A stretch of DNA of 64,000 nucleotides, taken from Nocardiopsis sp. CNT312 (GTDB taxonomy: Bacteria > Actinomycetota > Actinomycetes > Streptosporangiales > Streptosporangiaceae). The stretch lies in contig NZ_AZXF01000022.1 in the NCBI RefSeq assembly GCF_000515115.1, forward strand, positions 1 to 64,000, given 5' to 3'. Shown here in pieces: positions 9,640 through 18,610 of this stretch. The notes beneath the pieces are model-generated. The model was not told the origin of the DNA. It saw only the letters and a program-made list of their open reading frames with translations, and did not search any database. How positions within the stretch are numbered: the first letter of the stretch is position 1; every line of letters begins with the position of its first letter. A program made the position numbers and the translations under genes.

Positions 9640-9924
9640 TCAGCGCCTCCCCGAATAACGATAGGCGTCAGCCCTGCCCTGAATATCGAGGACGATAACC
9701 GTGTGCGCCTCATCGTCGATCCGGTAACGCACACGGTATGTGGAACGGCGCGCCACCCACTGTCCACGGAACGGGACTTGAAGGGGTTTCCCCACCCGTC
9801 GAGGCGCGGATCGAAGATCCCCGTCCACCAACTCCCACACAGCCGAGGCGATCTTGACCGGGAGTTCCTCCATAAGCGCGCGGCGAGCAGGCCGGGCCAG
9901 AACAAGGTCGTACCGGTCACTCAT
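9640..9924 (-). CDS. RelE/ParE-family toxin
   Basis: This 94-residue toxin is probably a ribosome-dependent mRNA interferase of the RelE/YoeB superfamily. It has the compact layout YDLVLARPARRAL, KIASAVWELVDG, LRSAPRRVGKPL, then beta strands WVARRSTYRVRYRIDDEAHTVIVLDIQGRADAYR. The conserved basic and aromatic residues of the C-terminal sheet are present, including the R-x-Y end. The start overlaps the end of the antitoxin gene by 8 nt, so the two are translationally coupled with the antitoxin first, the usual arrangement. Confidence 0.9.
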   Translation of the reverse strand: MSDRYDLVLARPARRALMEELPVKIASAVWELVDGDLRSAPRRVGKPLQVPFRGQWVARRSTYRVRYRIDDEAHTVIVLDIQGRADAYRYSGRR

Positions 9925-10210
9925 GCCTGACCTCACGTTCCACTCGCTCCCGCAGGAGTTCGGCCATCTCCTCAGCAGTCGTTACATCGCCCGCTTCAAG
10001 TGACTTCTCGGCTTCACGCAGCCGCTCCTGCTCCTCCGGGCTCTCCAAAAGAGCGAACGTCTCCATGAGCGACTCGTAGTCGTCCACGGAGATCACCACG
10101 GCAGAAGGCTTCCCGTTGCGCGTGATGGTGATGGAGTCGTGGGTTCTCTCGACGGCATCGATGATCTTGGACAGCTTGTTTCTGGCTTCGGCCAGCGGCA
10201 GCATCATCAT
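9917..10210 (-). CDS. Phd/YefM-family antitoxin
   Basis: This protein neutralises the adjacent RelE-type toxin and represses the operon. The N-terminal DNA-binding fold is PLAEARNKLSKIIDAVERTHDSITITRNGKPSAVVISVDDYESL (family pattern); the acidic C-terminal tail (SPEEQERLREAEKSLEAGD) would wrap the toxin. Three tandem ATG codons (10210, 10207, 10204) are possible starts. A frame to GTG at 10228 exists, but a TAGAAT -10-like box occupies 10218-10223, only 7 nt before the first ATG, which favours a leaderless start there. Confidence 0.88.
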   Translation of the reverse strand: MMMLPLAEARNKLSKIIDAVERTHDSITITRNGKPSAVVISVDDYESLMETFALLESPEEQERLREAEKSLEAGDVTTAEEMAELLRERVEREVRHE

Positions 10211-10249
10211 GTACATGATTCTAGCCACAATGAGGGTTCATGTACATGA
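10206..10249 (-). promoter_or_regulatory. YefM-type operator: two TGTACA palindromes and a -10 box
   Basis: A perfect 14-bp palindrome (10206-10219) and a perfect 12-bp palindrome (10238-10249) both have the core TGTACA. Their centres are 31 bp apart, about three helical turns. The TAGAAT box (10218-10223, minus strand) lies between and touches the first. TGTACA is the known core of the Escherichia coli YefM operator, so autoregulation by the YefM-like antitoxin is the likely function. Confidence 0.8.
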
Positions 10250-10267
10250 TAAGCGCCAATAAACAGG

Positions 10268-11155
10268 TCAGGCGGGGTCGAAGACGACCACCGGCTTGGT
10301 GTGGTCCCGGCGGTTCTCCCCCAGCGCCACCACGCGGCCGTCGGGCGCGAACAGCCCCACCGGGCCGCCGCCCGGACCCTGCACCGCGATCCGGTTGCCG
10401 TGCCGGATCCGCCCCGTCTCCTCCTCGGTCAGCTCCCGCGCCGGGAACGCCGCCGCCACCGCCAGAGCCAGCGGGACCTGCGTGAACTCCTCGGCGAGCT
10501 GCTCCAGGGTGCGGGCCTGCGCCAGGTCGTAGGGGCCCACCCGGGTACGGCGCAGCGCGGTCAGGTGGCCGCCCACCCCCAGGTCGGCACCCATGTCACG
10601 GGCCAGCGACCGGATGTAGGTGCCGCTGGAGCAGGTCACCTCGGCGTCCACGTCCACGAACACGCCGTCGGCGTCCGCCACCCTGCGCACGTCGGAGACG
10701 CTGAAGGCGCTCACCGTCACCTCGCGTGCCTTGAGCGCGACCTCCTTGCCCTCCCGGGCCGACTTGTAGGCGCGTTTGCCGTCCACCTTGATCGCGCTGA
10801 CCTGCGGCGGCACCTGCTGGATCCGCCCGGTGAGCCGGGCCGCGGCCTCGCGGACGTCCTCCTCCAGGACCCCGGAGGCGTCCGTGCGCGCCCCCGGCTC
10901 GCCCTGGGCGTCGTCGGTGTTGGTGGCCAGTCCCAGCCGGACGGTCGCCTCGTAGACCTTCTCGGTGAGCGCGAGGTGGCCCAGGATCTTGGTGCCCTTC
11001 TCGATCCCCAGCACGAGCACGCCCGTGGCCATCGGGTCCAGCGTTCCGGCGTGCCCCACTCTGCGGGTGCGCGCCAGTCCGCGGGTCTTGGCGACCACGT
11101 CGTGGGAGGTCCAGTCGGCGGGCTTGTCGACCACCAGGACACCGCTCTCGGCCAT
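10268..11155 (-). CDS. truB: tRNA pseudouridine-55 synthase
   Basis: This enzyme isomerises U55 of the tRNA T-loop. The 295-residue protein carries the catalytic motif HAGTLDPMATGVL with nucleophile Asp40. It also has KVYEATVRLG, the RNA-contact motif QVPPQVSAIKVDGKRAY and GTYIRSLARDMG, and a C-terminal PUA-like extension. ATG at 11155 has GAGGAG four bases upstream. It ends the DUF503-rbfA-truB unit, with a 60-nt gap after rbfA; the toxin-antitoxin operon begins just beyond it. Confidence 0.97.
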   Translation of the reverse strand: MAESGVLVVDKPADWTSHDVVAKTRGLARTRRVGHAGTLDPMATGVLVLGIEKGTKILGHLALTEKVYEATVRLGLATNTDDAQGEPGARTDASGVLEEDVREAAARLTGRIQQVPPQVSAIKVDGKRAYKSAREGKEVALKAREVTVSAFSVSDVRRVADADGVFVDVDAEVTCSSGTYIRSLARDMGADLGVGGHLTALRRTRVGPYDLAQARTLEQLAEEFTQVPLALAVAAAFPARELTEEETGRIRHGNRIAVQGPGGGPVGLFAPDGRVVALGENRRDHTKPVVVFDPA

Positions 11156-11215
11156 GGCTCTCCTCGAAAGAAAGGGGGGCGGCGGCGCGGTGGCACCGCC
11201 GCCCGAACGTTCGCC

Positions 11216-11653
11216 CTACTCGTCCTCTTCGGTTTCGCGGGGGGCCTTGTAGGGGTCGGCCTCCCCGGCGTGCCGGGCCCCGGTGGCCTTCTGGGCCACC
11301 TCCTCGTCGGACCTGCGCGCCTGGGCGAGCAGCTCCTCGATGTGCTGGGCGTTCTGCTGCACCTCGTCGAAGACGAAGGTCAGGCTCGGCGTGTGCCGGA
11401 TACCGGTCTGGCGGCCCACCTCGCTGCGGATCAGGCCCTTGGCACTCTCCAGGGCGGCGGAGGTACCCGCCTTCTCCTCGGGCGAGCCGAACACCGTGTA
11501 GTACACCGTGGCGTCCCGCAGGTCGGCGGTGATCCGGGCGTCGGTCACCGTGACGAACCCCAGGCGGGGGTCCTTGACCCGCCGGTCCAGCATCTCGGCG
11601 ACGATGCGCTGGATGCGGTCGGCGATCTTCCGCGCGCGAGCGGCGTCAACCAT
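11216..11653 (-). CDS. rbfA: 30S ribosome-binding factor A
   Basis: This 145-residue single-KH-domain factor is needed for late 16S rRNA 5'-end maturation of the 30S subunit. Signatures are ARKIADRIQRIVAEML, VKDPRLGFVTVTDARIT, DLRDATVYYTVFG and LIRSEVGRQTGIRHTPSLTF with the usual DE(V)QQN helix. It starts 2 nt after the DUF503 stop, so it is translationally coupled. The C-terminal acidic tail is actinobacterial. Confidence 0.97.
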   Translation of the reverse strand: MVDAARARKIADRIQRIVAEMLDRRVKDPRLGFVTVTDARITADLRDATVYYTVFGSPEEKAGTSAALESAKGLIRSEVGRQTGIRHTPSLTFVFDEVQQNAQHIEELLAQARRSDEEVAQKATGARHAGEADPYKAPRETEEDE

Positions 11654-11655
11654 GG

Positions 11656-11961
11656 TCAGTCTTCCTCTTCGTTGAAGAGCCGCTGCCTGGCGGACAGCAG
11701 CTCCAGTTCGGGACGGCCCGCGACGAACCGTTCACAGGAGTCCATGAGCTCCCGGGCGTGCGCGGCCGTCGACGAGACCACCGCCACACCGATCCTCGCC
11801 CTGCGGTACAGGTCCTGGTCGGCGGTCTCGGACACCGACACCGAGAACTTGCGGCGCAGGTCGGCGATGACCGGGCGCACCACCGAACGCTTCTGTTTGA
11901 GTGAACGGACGTCCCCGAGCAGGACGTCCAGGGACAGCGCCCCAACGTACACGTGGATCAC
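11656..11961 (-). CDS. DUF503 family protein
   Basis: This 101-residue protein belongs to the uncharacterised DUF503 family (YlxP-like), nearly always encoded between infB and rbfA; an association with ribosome maturation is inferred from position. Family features are the start IHVYVGALSLDVLL, SLKQKRSVVRPVIADLRRKF and SVSE, then VAVVSSTAAHARELMD. Translation probably begins at GTG 11961. A strong terminator separates it from infB, so DUF503-rbfA-truB likely has its own promoter in the 77-nt gap. Confidence 0.92.
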   Translation of the reverse strand: MIHVYVGALSLDVLLGDVRSLKQKRSVVRPVIADLRRKFSVSVSETADQDLYRRARIGVAVVSSTAAHARELMDSCERFVAGRPELELLSARQRLFNEEED

Positions 11962-11987
11962 CTGTGGGTGTGTGAGCCGTCAAAGGA

Positions 11988-12015
11988 GGGGCCCCGGCCT
12001 CGCGGCCGGGGCCCC
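11988..12015 (-). terminator. terminator after infB
   Basis: Perfect 12-bp GC arms (11988-11999, 12004-12015) enclose a 4-nt loop, 24 nt beyond the infB stop. They separate the rimP-nusA-ylxR-infB unit from DUF503-rbfA-truB. Confidence 0.75.
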
Positions 12016-12038
12016 AGTGGGATCAGACTCCGCGAGGG

Positions 12039-15000
12039 TCAGTCGCGGGGCTTCTCCTGCATCTCGTAGGTCTCGATGACGTCTTCGAGCCGCAGGTCGT
12101 TGTAGCCGACACCGATACCGCACTCGAAGCCCTCGCGGACCTCGGTCGCGTCGTCCTTGAACCTGCGCAGCGACTCCACGGTGAGGTTGTCGGAGATGAC
12201 CACCCCTTCGCGGATGAGCCGCGCCTTGGCGTTGCGGCGGATGAGGCCGCCGCGGACGATCGAACCGGCGATGTTGCCGATCTTGGGCACCTTGAAGACC
12301 TCGCGGATCTCGGCGCTGCCGAGCTGGACCTCCTCGTAGACCGGCTTGAGGAGACCCTTGACGGCGGCCTCGACCTCGTCGATGGCCTTGTAGATCACCG
12401 AGTAGTACCGGATGTCCACGCCCATGCGGTCGGCGAGCTCGCTGTTCTTGCCCTCGGGCCGAACGTTGAAGCCGATGATGATCGCGTCGGCGGAGGACGC
12501 CAGGTTGATGTCGTTCTGCGTGATCGCACCGACACCGCGCCCGATGACCCGGATGGCGACCTCGTCGCCGCCGGAGTCGATCTTGAGCAGCGACTCTTCG
12601 AGGGCCTCGACGGAACCGGACATGTCACCCTTGATGAGGAGGAGCAGCTCGGAGCGCTCGCCCTCCTTGAGGCGGTCCTGCCAGGTCTCCATCGTGACCC
12701 GCCGCGCCGACTTCGCCTGCTGGGCGAAGCGCTCGCGCGCCTCGCGCTGCTGGGCGATCTGCCGGGCCACCCGGTCGTCCTTGACGACCAGGAAGCTGTC
12801 GCCGGCGCTGGGCACGTTGGTCAGGCCCAACACCTGCACCGGGCGGGACGGCTCGGCGCTCTGCACGTTCTGGCCGTGCTCGTCGAGCATGGCCCGCACA
12901 CGGCCGTAGGCGTCGCCGCAGACGATCGAGTCGCCCACGTCCAGGGTGCCGCGCTGGACGAGCACCGTGGCCATCGAACCGCGGCCGCGGTCCAGGTAGG
13001 CCTCGATGGCGATGCCCTGCGCGTCCATGTCCGGGTTGGCCTGGAGTTCCAGGGCCGCGTCGGAGGTCAGGACGATCGACTCCAGCAGGGAGTCGATGTT
13101 GGTGCCCTTGAGCGCGGAGATGTCCACGAACTGGACGTCGCCGCCGTACTCCTCGGCCACCAGGCCGTACTCGGTGAGCTGCGCGCGGACCCGCTGCGGG
13201 TCGGCACCCTCGACGTCGATCTTGTTGACCGCGACGACGATCGGCACCTCGGCCGCCTTGGCGTGGTCGATGGCCTCCGCCGTCTGCGGCTTGACGCCGT
13301 CGTCGGCCGCCACCACGAGCACCGCGATGTCGGTGACCTTCGCACCTCGGGCACGCATGGCGGTGAACGCCTCGTGGCCGGGGGTGTCGATGAAGGTGAT
13401 CTTGCGGTCCTCGTCCTCCACCCGGGTGGAGACCTGGTAGGCACCGATGTGCTGGGTGATCCCGCCGGCCTCGCCGCTGACGACGTTGGCCTTGCGGATG
13501 GTGTCCAGCAGTCGGGTCTTACCGTGGTCGACGTGACCCATGACGGTGACCACCGGCGGACGCGGACGCAGGTCCTCGTCGCCGCCCTCGTCCTCACCGA
13601 ACTCGATGGAGAAGGACTCCAGCAGCTCGCGGTCCTCGTCCTCGGGACTGACGACCTCGACCGTGTACTTGAGCTCCTCGCCCAGCAGTTGCAGGGTCTC
13701 GTCCGGCAGCGACTGGGTCGCGGTGACCATCTCGCCCAGGTGCATCATCACCTGGACCAGCGACGCCGGGTTGACGTCGATCTTGTCGCCGAAGTCCGAC
13801 AGCGAGGCACCGCGGGACAGGCGGATCACCTGGTTGTTGCCGCTCGGGATCTTGACGCCGCCGAACGACGGGGCCTGGAGGTCCTGGAACTCTTGGCGCC
13901 GCTGCTTCTTGGACTTGCGGGAGCGCCCGGGACGACCGCCCGGACGGCCGAACGCGCCGGCCGTGCCGCCACCGCGCCCGCGACCGCCGCCACCGGGACG
14001 GCCGCCGAACCCGCCGGGACGGCCGCCGCCGCCACCACCGGGACGCGGACCCGCGGGGGCTCCCCCGCGGCCGCGGCCGCCACCGGGACGTCCGCCCCGG
14101 CCACCGCCCGCGGGGGCGGCCGGACGGGACGCGGGCATGTTCATCGGACTGGGACGCGGACCGCCGGGACGCGGGGCACCGCCACCCGGACGGGGACCGC
14201 CGCCGGGACGCGGGGCACCGCCGCCGGGACGCGGAGCACCGGAGGCGCCACCCGGGCGCGGGGCGCGCTGGTCGCCGCCCTGCGGGCCCGGACGCGGACC
14301 GCCCGGACCGCCCGGACCACCCGGACGCGGACCGGGACGGGGTCCCGGACGCGGAGCGCCGGAGGCGCCACCCGGGCGCGGGGCGCGCTGGTCGCCGCCC
14401 TGCGGGCCCGGACGCGGACCGCCCGGACCGCCCGGACCGCCCGGGCGCGGGCCCGGACGCGGAGCGTTCCCGCCCGGACGCGGGCCCGGACGCGGAGCGG
14501 TCGGCTTGGACCCCATGCCGGAGGCGTTGGACGCGAACGGGTTGTTGCCCGGACGCGGGCCGGTGGGACGCGGACCGCGGCCGCCCTCGGAGCGGCCCGC
14601 GCGCTCGCCGCGCTGCGGACGCTCACCACGGCCGCCCTGCGGGCCGGGCTTGGGCGCCGCGGGACGCGCACCGGCGTCGCCGCGGGGCGCCTTGGGCCCC
14701 GGCTTGGGCGCGGCCGCCCGCGGAGCCGCCTGGCTCTTGGGCGCTTCGGCCTTGGCGGACTCACCCTTGGGCGCTTCGCTCTTGGGGCCGGGCTTGGGCG
14801 CCGCGGGGCGCGGTCCCGGCTTGGGTGCGGGCCCCGGCTTGGGCGCGGCCGCGCGTGTGGATCCGGACGCGGCGGAGCGCGGTCCCGGCTTGGGAGCCGA
14901 ACCGCTCTTCTTCCCACCGCCCTGGGATCCGTCGTTGAAAGCCTCTTGCAGGCGTCGTACGACCGGTGCCTCTATCGTCGAGGACGCCGAACGGACGAAT

Positions 15001-15086
15001 TCGCCCATCTCGTTGAGCTTGGCCAGGACGGCCTTGCTCTCTACTCCGAACTCCTTGGCGAGTTCGTACACCCGGACCTTCGCCAC
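12039..15086 (-). CDS. infB: translation initiation factor IF-2
   Basis: This GTPase delivers initiator tRNA and promotes subunit joining. It has 1015 residues. An IF2N-like start ([25 protein letters not shown]) is followed by a very long low-complexity Pro-Gly-Arg-rich linker to about residue 395. The G domain follows, with P-loop GHVDHGKT at about residues 517-524, switch DTPGHEAF and NKID, then domains II-IV. GTG at 15086 has GGAGAG upstream. The linker contains an exact-length tandem duplication described separately. It is last in rimP-nusA-ylxR-infB. Confidence 0.97.
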   Translation of the reverse strand: MAKVRVYELAKEFGVESKAVLAKLNEMGEFVRSASSTIEAPVVRRLQEAFNDGSQGGGKKSGSAPKPGPRSAASGSTRAAAPKPGPAPKPGPRPAAPKPGPKSEAPKGESAKAEAPKSQAAPRAAAPKPGPKAPRGDAGARPAAPKPGPQGGRGERPQRGERAGRSEGGRGPRPTGPRPGNNPFASNASGMGSKPTAPRPGPRPGGNAPRPGPRPGGPGGPGGPRPGPQGGDQRAPRPGGASGAPRPGPRPGPRPGGPGGPGGPRPGPQGGDQRAPRPGGASGAPRPGGGAPRPGGGPRPGGGAPRPGGPRPSPMNMPASRPAAPAGGGRGGRPGGGRGRGGAPAGPRPGGGGGGRPGGFGGRPGGGGRGRGGGTAGAFGRPGGRPGRSRKSKKQRRQEFQDLQAPSFGGVKIPSGNNQVIRLSRGASLSDFGDKIDVNPASLVQVMMHLGEMVTATQSLPDETLQLLGEELKYTVEVVSPEDEDRELLESFSIEFGEDEGGDEDLRPRPPVVTVMGHVDHGKTRLLDTIRKANVVSGEAGGITQHIGAYQVSTRVEDEDRKITFIDTPGHEAFTAMRARGAKVTDIAVLVVAADDGVKPQTAEAIDHAKAAEVPIVVAVNKIDVEGADPQRVRAQLTEYGLVAEEYGGDVQFVDISALKGTNIDSLLESIVLTSDAALELQANPDMDAQGIAIEAYLDRGRGSMATVLVQRGTLDVGDSIVCGDAYGRVRAMLDEHGQNVQSAEPSRPVQVLGLTNVPSAGDSFLVVKDDRVARQIAQQREARERFAQQAKSARRVTMETWQDRLKEGERSELLLLIKGDMSGSVEALEESLLKIDSGGDEVAIRVIGRGVGAITQNDINLASSADAIIIGFNVRPEGKNSELADRMGVDIRYYSVIYKAIDEVEAAVKGLLKPVYEEVQLGSAEIREVFKVPKIGNIAGSIVRGGLIRRNAKARLIREGVVISDNLTVESLRRFKDDATEVREGFECGIGVGYNDLRLEDVIETYEMQEKPRD
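14221..14460. repeat. tandem 120-bp duplication inside infB
   Basis: Bases 14221-14340 and 14341-14460 are near-identical copies in the same frame, each encoding a 40-residue Pro-Gly-Arg-rich unit that includes [20 protein letters not shown]. The copies differ at only a few positions, so the duplication is fairly recent or kept uniform. Confidence 0.9.
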
Positions 15087-15298
15087 TACTCTCCTTCAGC
15101 TTCGGTCCGGGACATGGGCACGTGCCGGACCGTTGTCAGCTCGAGTTACTCATCGCTGCGTACTCATCAGGCGCTCATCGCAATCTCGACCTGCTTCCTC
15201 ATCGCTACACAACAATGGGCCGGTTGTGCGTGCCGACACAGCACGGCACGCCGACCTCGGTGAGTACAACACCGACGGTCGGCTCAGACATTCCAACC

Positions 15299-15628
15299 CT
15301 AACCGGAACCGGGCACGGTTCCGCCACTCGGGGCGGAGCCGATCAGTGCCTCCACGCGGGAGAGGTCCCACTGGCCGGAGCCGTGGGCGCTCCGCTCCCT
15401 GAAGGCCCGCGACCACACTCTGCGACGCACGGCGAGCTCCAGGCAACGCCGGTCGTCGTGCAGGTAGGCACCGCGCCCTGGAAGACGGCCCCGGGTGTCG
15501 GGCGTGATGACCGTGCCCTCGGCCACCAGCCTCACGAGGCCGGACTGGACTGCCCGTGACCGGCACCCCACGCACGTGCGCACGGGTCGGCCAAGACCGC
15601 CTTCCTCCACCCTATCGCGTCGTGACAC
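15299..15628 (-). CDS. ylxR: YlxR (DUF448) family RNA-binding protein
   Basis: This 109-residue protein is of the nusA-infB intergenic family. The signature [13 protein letters not shown] lies near the N-terminus, then [28 protein letters not shown]. YlxR proteins bind RNA and in some bacteria affect RNase P or transcription; the role here is inferred. GTG at 15628 starts 13 nt after the nusA stop. A 212-nt gap without recognised features precedes infB. Confidence 0.93.
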   Translation of the reverse strand: MSRRDRVEEGGLGRPVRTCVGCRSRAVQSGLVRLVAEGTVITPDTRGRLPGRGAYLHDDRRCLELAVRRRVWSRAFRERSAHGSGQWDLSRVEALIGSAPSGGTVPGSG

Positions 15629-15641
15629 GGGTTCGATCCGA

Positions 15642-16676
15642 TCAGTCGGCCACCGGAGCGCCGTCGGCGTCCGCGCCGGGCCCGTCGGCCCCCTCCGCCG
15701 TGTCGGCGTCGGGCTGGGCGTCGGAGCGGATGTCGATGCGCCATCCGGTGAGTCGCGCGGCCAGGCGGGCGTTCTGCCCCTCCTTGCCGATCGCCAGGGA
15801 CTGCTGGTAGTCGGGGACGATCACGCGGGCCACCTTGGCGGCCATGTCCAGGATCTCCACCGAGTTGACGCGTGCGGGCGAGAGCGCGTTGGCCACGAAC
15901 ACGGCAGGGTCGTCGGAGTGGTCGACGATGTCGATCTTCTCGCCGTGCAGCTCGGCCATGACGTTGCGGACGCGGCTGCCGAGCGGGCCGATGCAGGCGC
16001 CCTTGGCGTTCACGCCGCCGCGGTTGGAGCGGACCGCCATCTTGGTGCGGTGCCCGGCCTCGCGTGCGATGGAGGCGATCTCGACGGTGCCGTCGGCGAT
16101 CTCGGGCACCTCCAACTGGAAGAGCTTGCGCACCAGGTTGGGGTGGGTCCGCGACAGGGTCACCGACGGACCGCGGTGGCCCTTGCGGACCTGCACGACG
16201 TAGGCGCGCAGCCGCTCGCCGTGCGTGTAGGTCTCCGTGGGCACCTGCTCCTGCGGGGGCAGCACGGCCTCCAGCCTGCCGAGGTCGACCAGCACGTTGC
16301 GGGGATCCCGGCCCTGTTGGATGATGCCGGAAACGATGTCGTGCTCGCGCCCGGCGAACTCGCCGAGGGTCATCTCGTCCTCGGCGTCGCGCAGGCGCTG
16401 GAGGATGACCTGCTTGGCGGTGGAGGTCGCGATGCGGCCGAACCCGGAGGGGGTGCCGTCGTACTCGCCGACCGTCTCGCCCTCCTCGTCCAGCTCGGCC
16501 ACCCACACGGTGACGTGGCCGCTGGAGCGGTTGAGCTCGACGCGGGCGCGCTTGTCCGCGCCCTCCTCGCGATGGTAGGCGATCAGCAGGGCGTCCTCGA
16601 TGGCCTTGGCGACCAGCTCGACCGAGATGTCCTTCTCGCCCTGCAAGCTGCGCAGGACACTCATGTCAATATCCAC
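15642..16676 (-). CDS. nusA: transcription termination/antitermination factor NusA
   Basis: This 344-residue RNA polymerase-binding factor controls pausing, termination and antitermination. The N-terminal domain ([19 protein letters not shown]) is followed by an S1 domain (about 125-200, [22 protein letters not shown]). Two KH domains come next, with [23 protein letters not shown] and [22 protein letters not shown]. The acidic C-terminal repeats of proteobacteria are absent, as usual in actinobacteria; only a short Asp/Ala tail remains. GTG at 16676 has a GGGGGAG sequence just upstream; it starts 12 nt after rimP. Confidence 0.97.
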   Translation of the reverse strand: MDIDMSVLRSLQGEKDISVELVAKAIEDALLIAYHREEGADKRARVELNRSSGHVTVWVAELDEEGETVGEYDGTPSGFGRIATSTAKQVILQRLRDAEDEMTLGEFAGREHDIVSGIIQQGRDPRNVLVDLGRLEAVLPPQEQVPTETYTHGERLRAYVVQVRKGHRGPSVTLSRTHPNLVRKLFQLEVPEIADGTVEIASIAREAGHRTKMAVRSNRGGVNAKGACIGPLGSRVRNVMAELHGEKIDIVDHSDDPAVFVANALSPARVNSVEILDMAAKVARVIVPDYQQSLAIGKEGQNARLAARLTGWRIDIRSDAQPDADTAEGADGPGADADGAPVAD

Positions 16677-16688
16677 GGGGCTCCCCCT

Positions 16689-17171
16689 CTAGTCCGCCGC
16701 GTCGGCGTCGGTGTCGCGGCGGAATTCCACCTGCACCCTGCCCTGGGCCAGTTCGGCGTGGGCGAAGGTGCGGGGCTGACCCTCGATCTCCAGGGTGACC
16801 CCCTGGTCGTCGGCGCCGGTGATACGGCCGGTGACCTCTCCCCCCTCGGCGAGGGCGGCCTTCACCAGCCGGCCGCGGTTGCGTCGCCAGTGCCTCGGCT
16901 GTGTCAGCGGCCGGCTCACGCCGGGCGAGGAGACCTCCAGGTTGTAGGGCAGCTCGCCCATGACATCGGAGGATTCCAGGGCGCCGTCGACGTCCTGGGT
17001 GGCCTCGCCGATCGTGTCCAGGTCAACACCGTCGTCGGAGTCCACGATCACGCGCAGTACCCGCTTCTTGCCCGCGGGCGTGAGTTCGACGGCCTCCAGC
17101 TCCAGCCCGGCCTTGGCCAGGACCGGCTCCAGCAGCTCGGCGATGCGCTCCTCGCGCGCCTGCGCTCCCAT
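16689..17171 (-). CDS. rimP: ribosome maturation factor RimP
   Basis: This 160-residue factor is for 30S maturation. The two small domains are recognised by ELLEPVLAKAGLELEAVELTPAG with RVLRVIVDSDDGVDLDTIGEAT, then YNLEVSSPGVSRPLTQPRHW and a C-terminal SH3-like barrel (VTGRITGADDQGVTLEI). ATG at 17171 has GGAGGGG upstream. It is first in the rimP-nusA-ylxR-infB unit; the 345 nt between it and the divergent lipoprotein gene show no other feature and should hold both promoters. Confidence 0.95.
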   Translation of the reverse strand: MGAQAREERIAELLEPVLAKAGLELEAVELTPAGKKRVLRVIVDSDDGVDLDTIGEATQDVDGALESSDVMGELPYNLEVSSPGVSRPLTQPRHWRRNRGRLVKAALAEGGEVTGRITGADDQGVTLEIEGQPRTFAHAELAQGRVQVEFRRDTDADAAD

Positions 17172-17516
17172 GTCGTGTTGCCCCTCCAACAGCGAAATCC
17201 CGCCCGCTCGGCCTGAGCCGTCGTGTACGGGGCGGTCCAGCTCTGTACGTAGTCTGCGACGTGTGGGTCCGCCTCCGGGAAGGCGGACCGGCCGCCCTCG
17301 CGTGTGAGGTGCGGTCGTGCTGCAAGGGTATCCACACCTAGGAGCGTTCCAGGTCCCCCGAAGCGGCCAGGGCGCGTCGGCGGACGCCGGAGCACCCGTC
17401 GGAGCGGGGAGCGGGGGCTCCTTCCATGGAAGGATAGGCTCCGGCCGCGTGAGGGCGGCCGTCGCTTGCGAGCTGCGAGAACCGCGCCCCTGGCGCGGGA
17501 CACGGGAGGAGGCCGG

Positions 17517-18101
17517 GTGGGCCGGGATCGGGGCGGTGTCAGCCGCCGTGCCATGCTGGGTGCCGCGGCGGCCGGTGCCGCCTTCGGCCTGGCCGGATGC
17601 GGCCGGGTGGACTGGTACCCGCGGGAGGTGGCTCCGGAGGAGTACGTCCTGCGGTCGGTGCTCCGGGAGAAGGAGCGGACGGTGGCCCGCTACGAGGCGG
17701 CGCTGGCCGGCGGCGACCTCCCCGAGGAACTGCTGCGCGGTGCACTGGAGCGCCACCTCTCCCACGTGGACGCGCTCACGGAGGCCCTGCCGGAGGACTC
17801 CCTCGCGGCGGCCGACGGAGGGGGCGGGGCCTCCGGAGGGACGGCCGCCGCCGTCCCCGAACCGGAGGGGGTCCTGGACGCGGCCGGGCTGCGCGCGCTG
17901 GAGGCCGCCGCCGCGAGCACGCGCATCGACCAGGCCCTGGACGTCTCCGACCCGGGTATCGCGCAGTTGATCAGCGGGATCGGTGCCTGCGAGGCCGGAC
18001 ACGCCTACCTTCTGGGCCGCCTCGAAGGGGCCGGGGACGAAGAGGAGGGCGGCCCCGGGGACGGCGAGGCCGACGGGGAGGAAGAGGTCGCGGATGTCTG
18101 A
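17517..18101 (+). CDS. ferritin-like lipoprotein
   Basis: This is an approximately 194-residue exported protein. GTG at 17517 has GGAGGAGG upstream and gives the N-terminus GRDRGGVSRRAMLGAAAAG, a twin-arginine-like export signal. A lipobox LAGC follows, so it should be a membrane-anchored lipoprotein. The mature part is helical, with conserved Glu/His-rich segments (EEYVLRSVLREKERTVARYE, GACEAGHAYLLGRL) suggesting a ferritin-like helical bundle. Its last 8 nt overlap the next gene. Function is unknown; the pair next to proS/rimP is common in actinobacteria. Confidence 0.8.
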   Translation: MGRDRGGVSRRAMLGAAAAGAAFGLAGCGRVDWYPREVAPEEYVLRSVLREKERTVARYEAALAGGDLPEELLRGALERHLSHVDALTEALPEDSLAAADGGGGASGGTAAAVPEPEGVLDAAGLRALEAAAASTRIDQALDVSDPGIAQLISGIGACEAGHAYLLGRLEGAGDEEEGGPGDGEADGEEEVADV

Positions 18102-18558
18102 GACTCCCGCTCCCGTGGAGGGCGCACGCACAGCGGAGGGCACGGGTGTGGCGGAGGAGGCGCTGGCCGAGGCGCTCGGCGCGGAGCACGCGGCGGTGTA
18201 CGGGTACGAGTTCGTCCGGGGTGCCGCCGGTGACGAGCAGCGGCGCGACCGCGCGTTGACCCACATGGACCACCACCGGGAGACACGCGACGCGCTGCAC
18301 GCGGCTGCCGTTGAGCGCGGCTTCGGGCCGACCCCCGCCCGCCCGGCCTACCCGCTGCCCGAGGAGCGCGGCGACGCGGTCCTGGACGGCTACGCCGTGG
18401 GGCTGGAGAGGGCTGCCGCACGGGCGTGCCTGTGGCTTTCGGCGTCCGGGGACGCCGGGCTGCGCGCGCTCGCGGCCCGGGCCCTCCAGGAAGCCGCCGT
18501 GCGGGCGCTGGTGTGGGGCGGCGAGCTCGACGCCCTGCCCGGGTTCGACGAGGCGTGA
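18094..18558 (+). CDS. DUF4439 ferritin-like domain protein
   Basis: This 154-residue cytosolic four-helix-bundle protein is of the DUF4439 type. Metal-ligand-like residues recur in ALGAEHAAVYGYEFVRG and THMDHHRETRDAL, the E..H..Y and HxxHR arrangement of ferritin-like folds. The ATG lies inside the end of the lipoprotein gene, so the two are translationally coupled. A helical partner for the lipoprotein or an iron/redox role is possible, but neither is shown by the sequence. Confidence 0.85.
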   Translation: MSETPAPVEGARTAEGTGVAEEALAEALGAEHAAVYGYEFVRGAAGDEQRRDRALTHMDHHRETRDALHAAAVERGFGPTPARPAYPLPEERGDAVLDGYAVGLERAAARACLWLSASGDAGLRALAARALQEAAVRALVWGGELDALPGFDEA

Positions 18559-18565
18559 CCGCCGG

Positions 18566-18604
18566 CCGGGGACGCCGCGGACCTTCTGCGCGCGGCGTCC
18601 CCGG
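18566..18604. terminator. bidirectional terminator between DUF4439 gene and proS
   Basis: Perfect 14-bp arms (18566-18579, 18591-18604) with an 11-nt loop fill the 52-nt gap between the two converging genes. Confidence 0.8.
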
Positions 18605-18610
18605 AGGGAC

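Noticed and set aside
14221-14460. CRISPR-like repeat array
   Set aside because: The two copies are adjacent in-frame coding repeats without spacers.
12876-15263. Nearly 800-codon plus-strand frame opposite infB
   Set aside because: It is low-complexity antisense to the IF-2 linker and has no ribosome-binding site; infB is unambiguous on the other strand.
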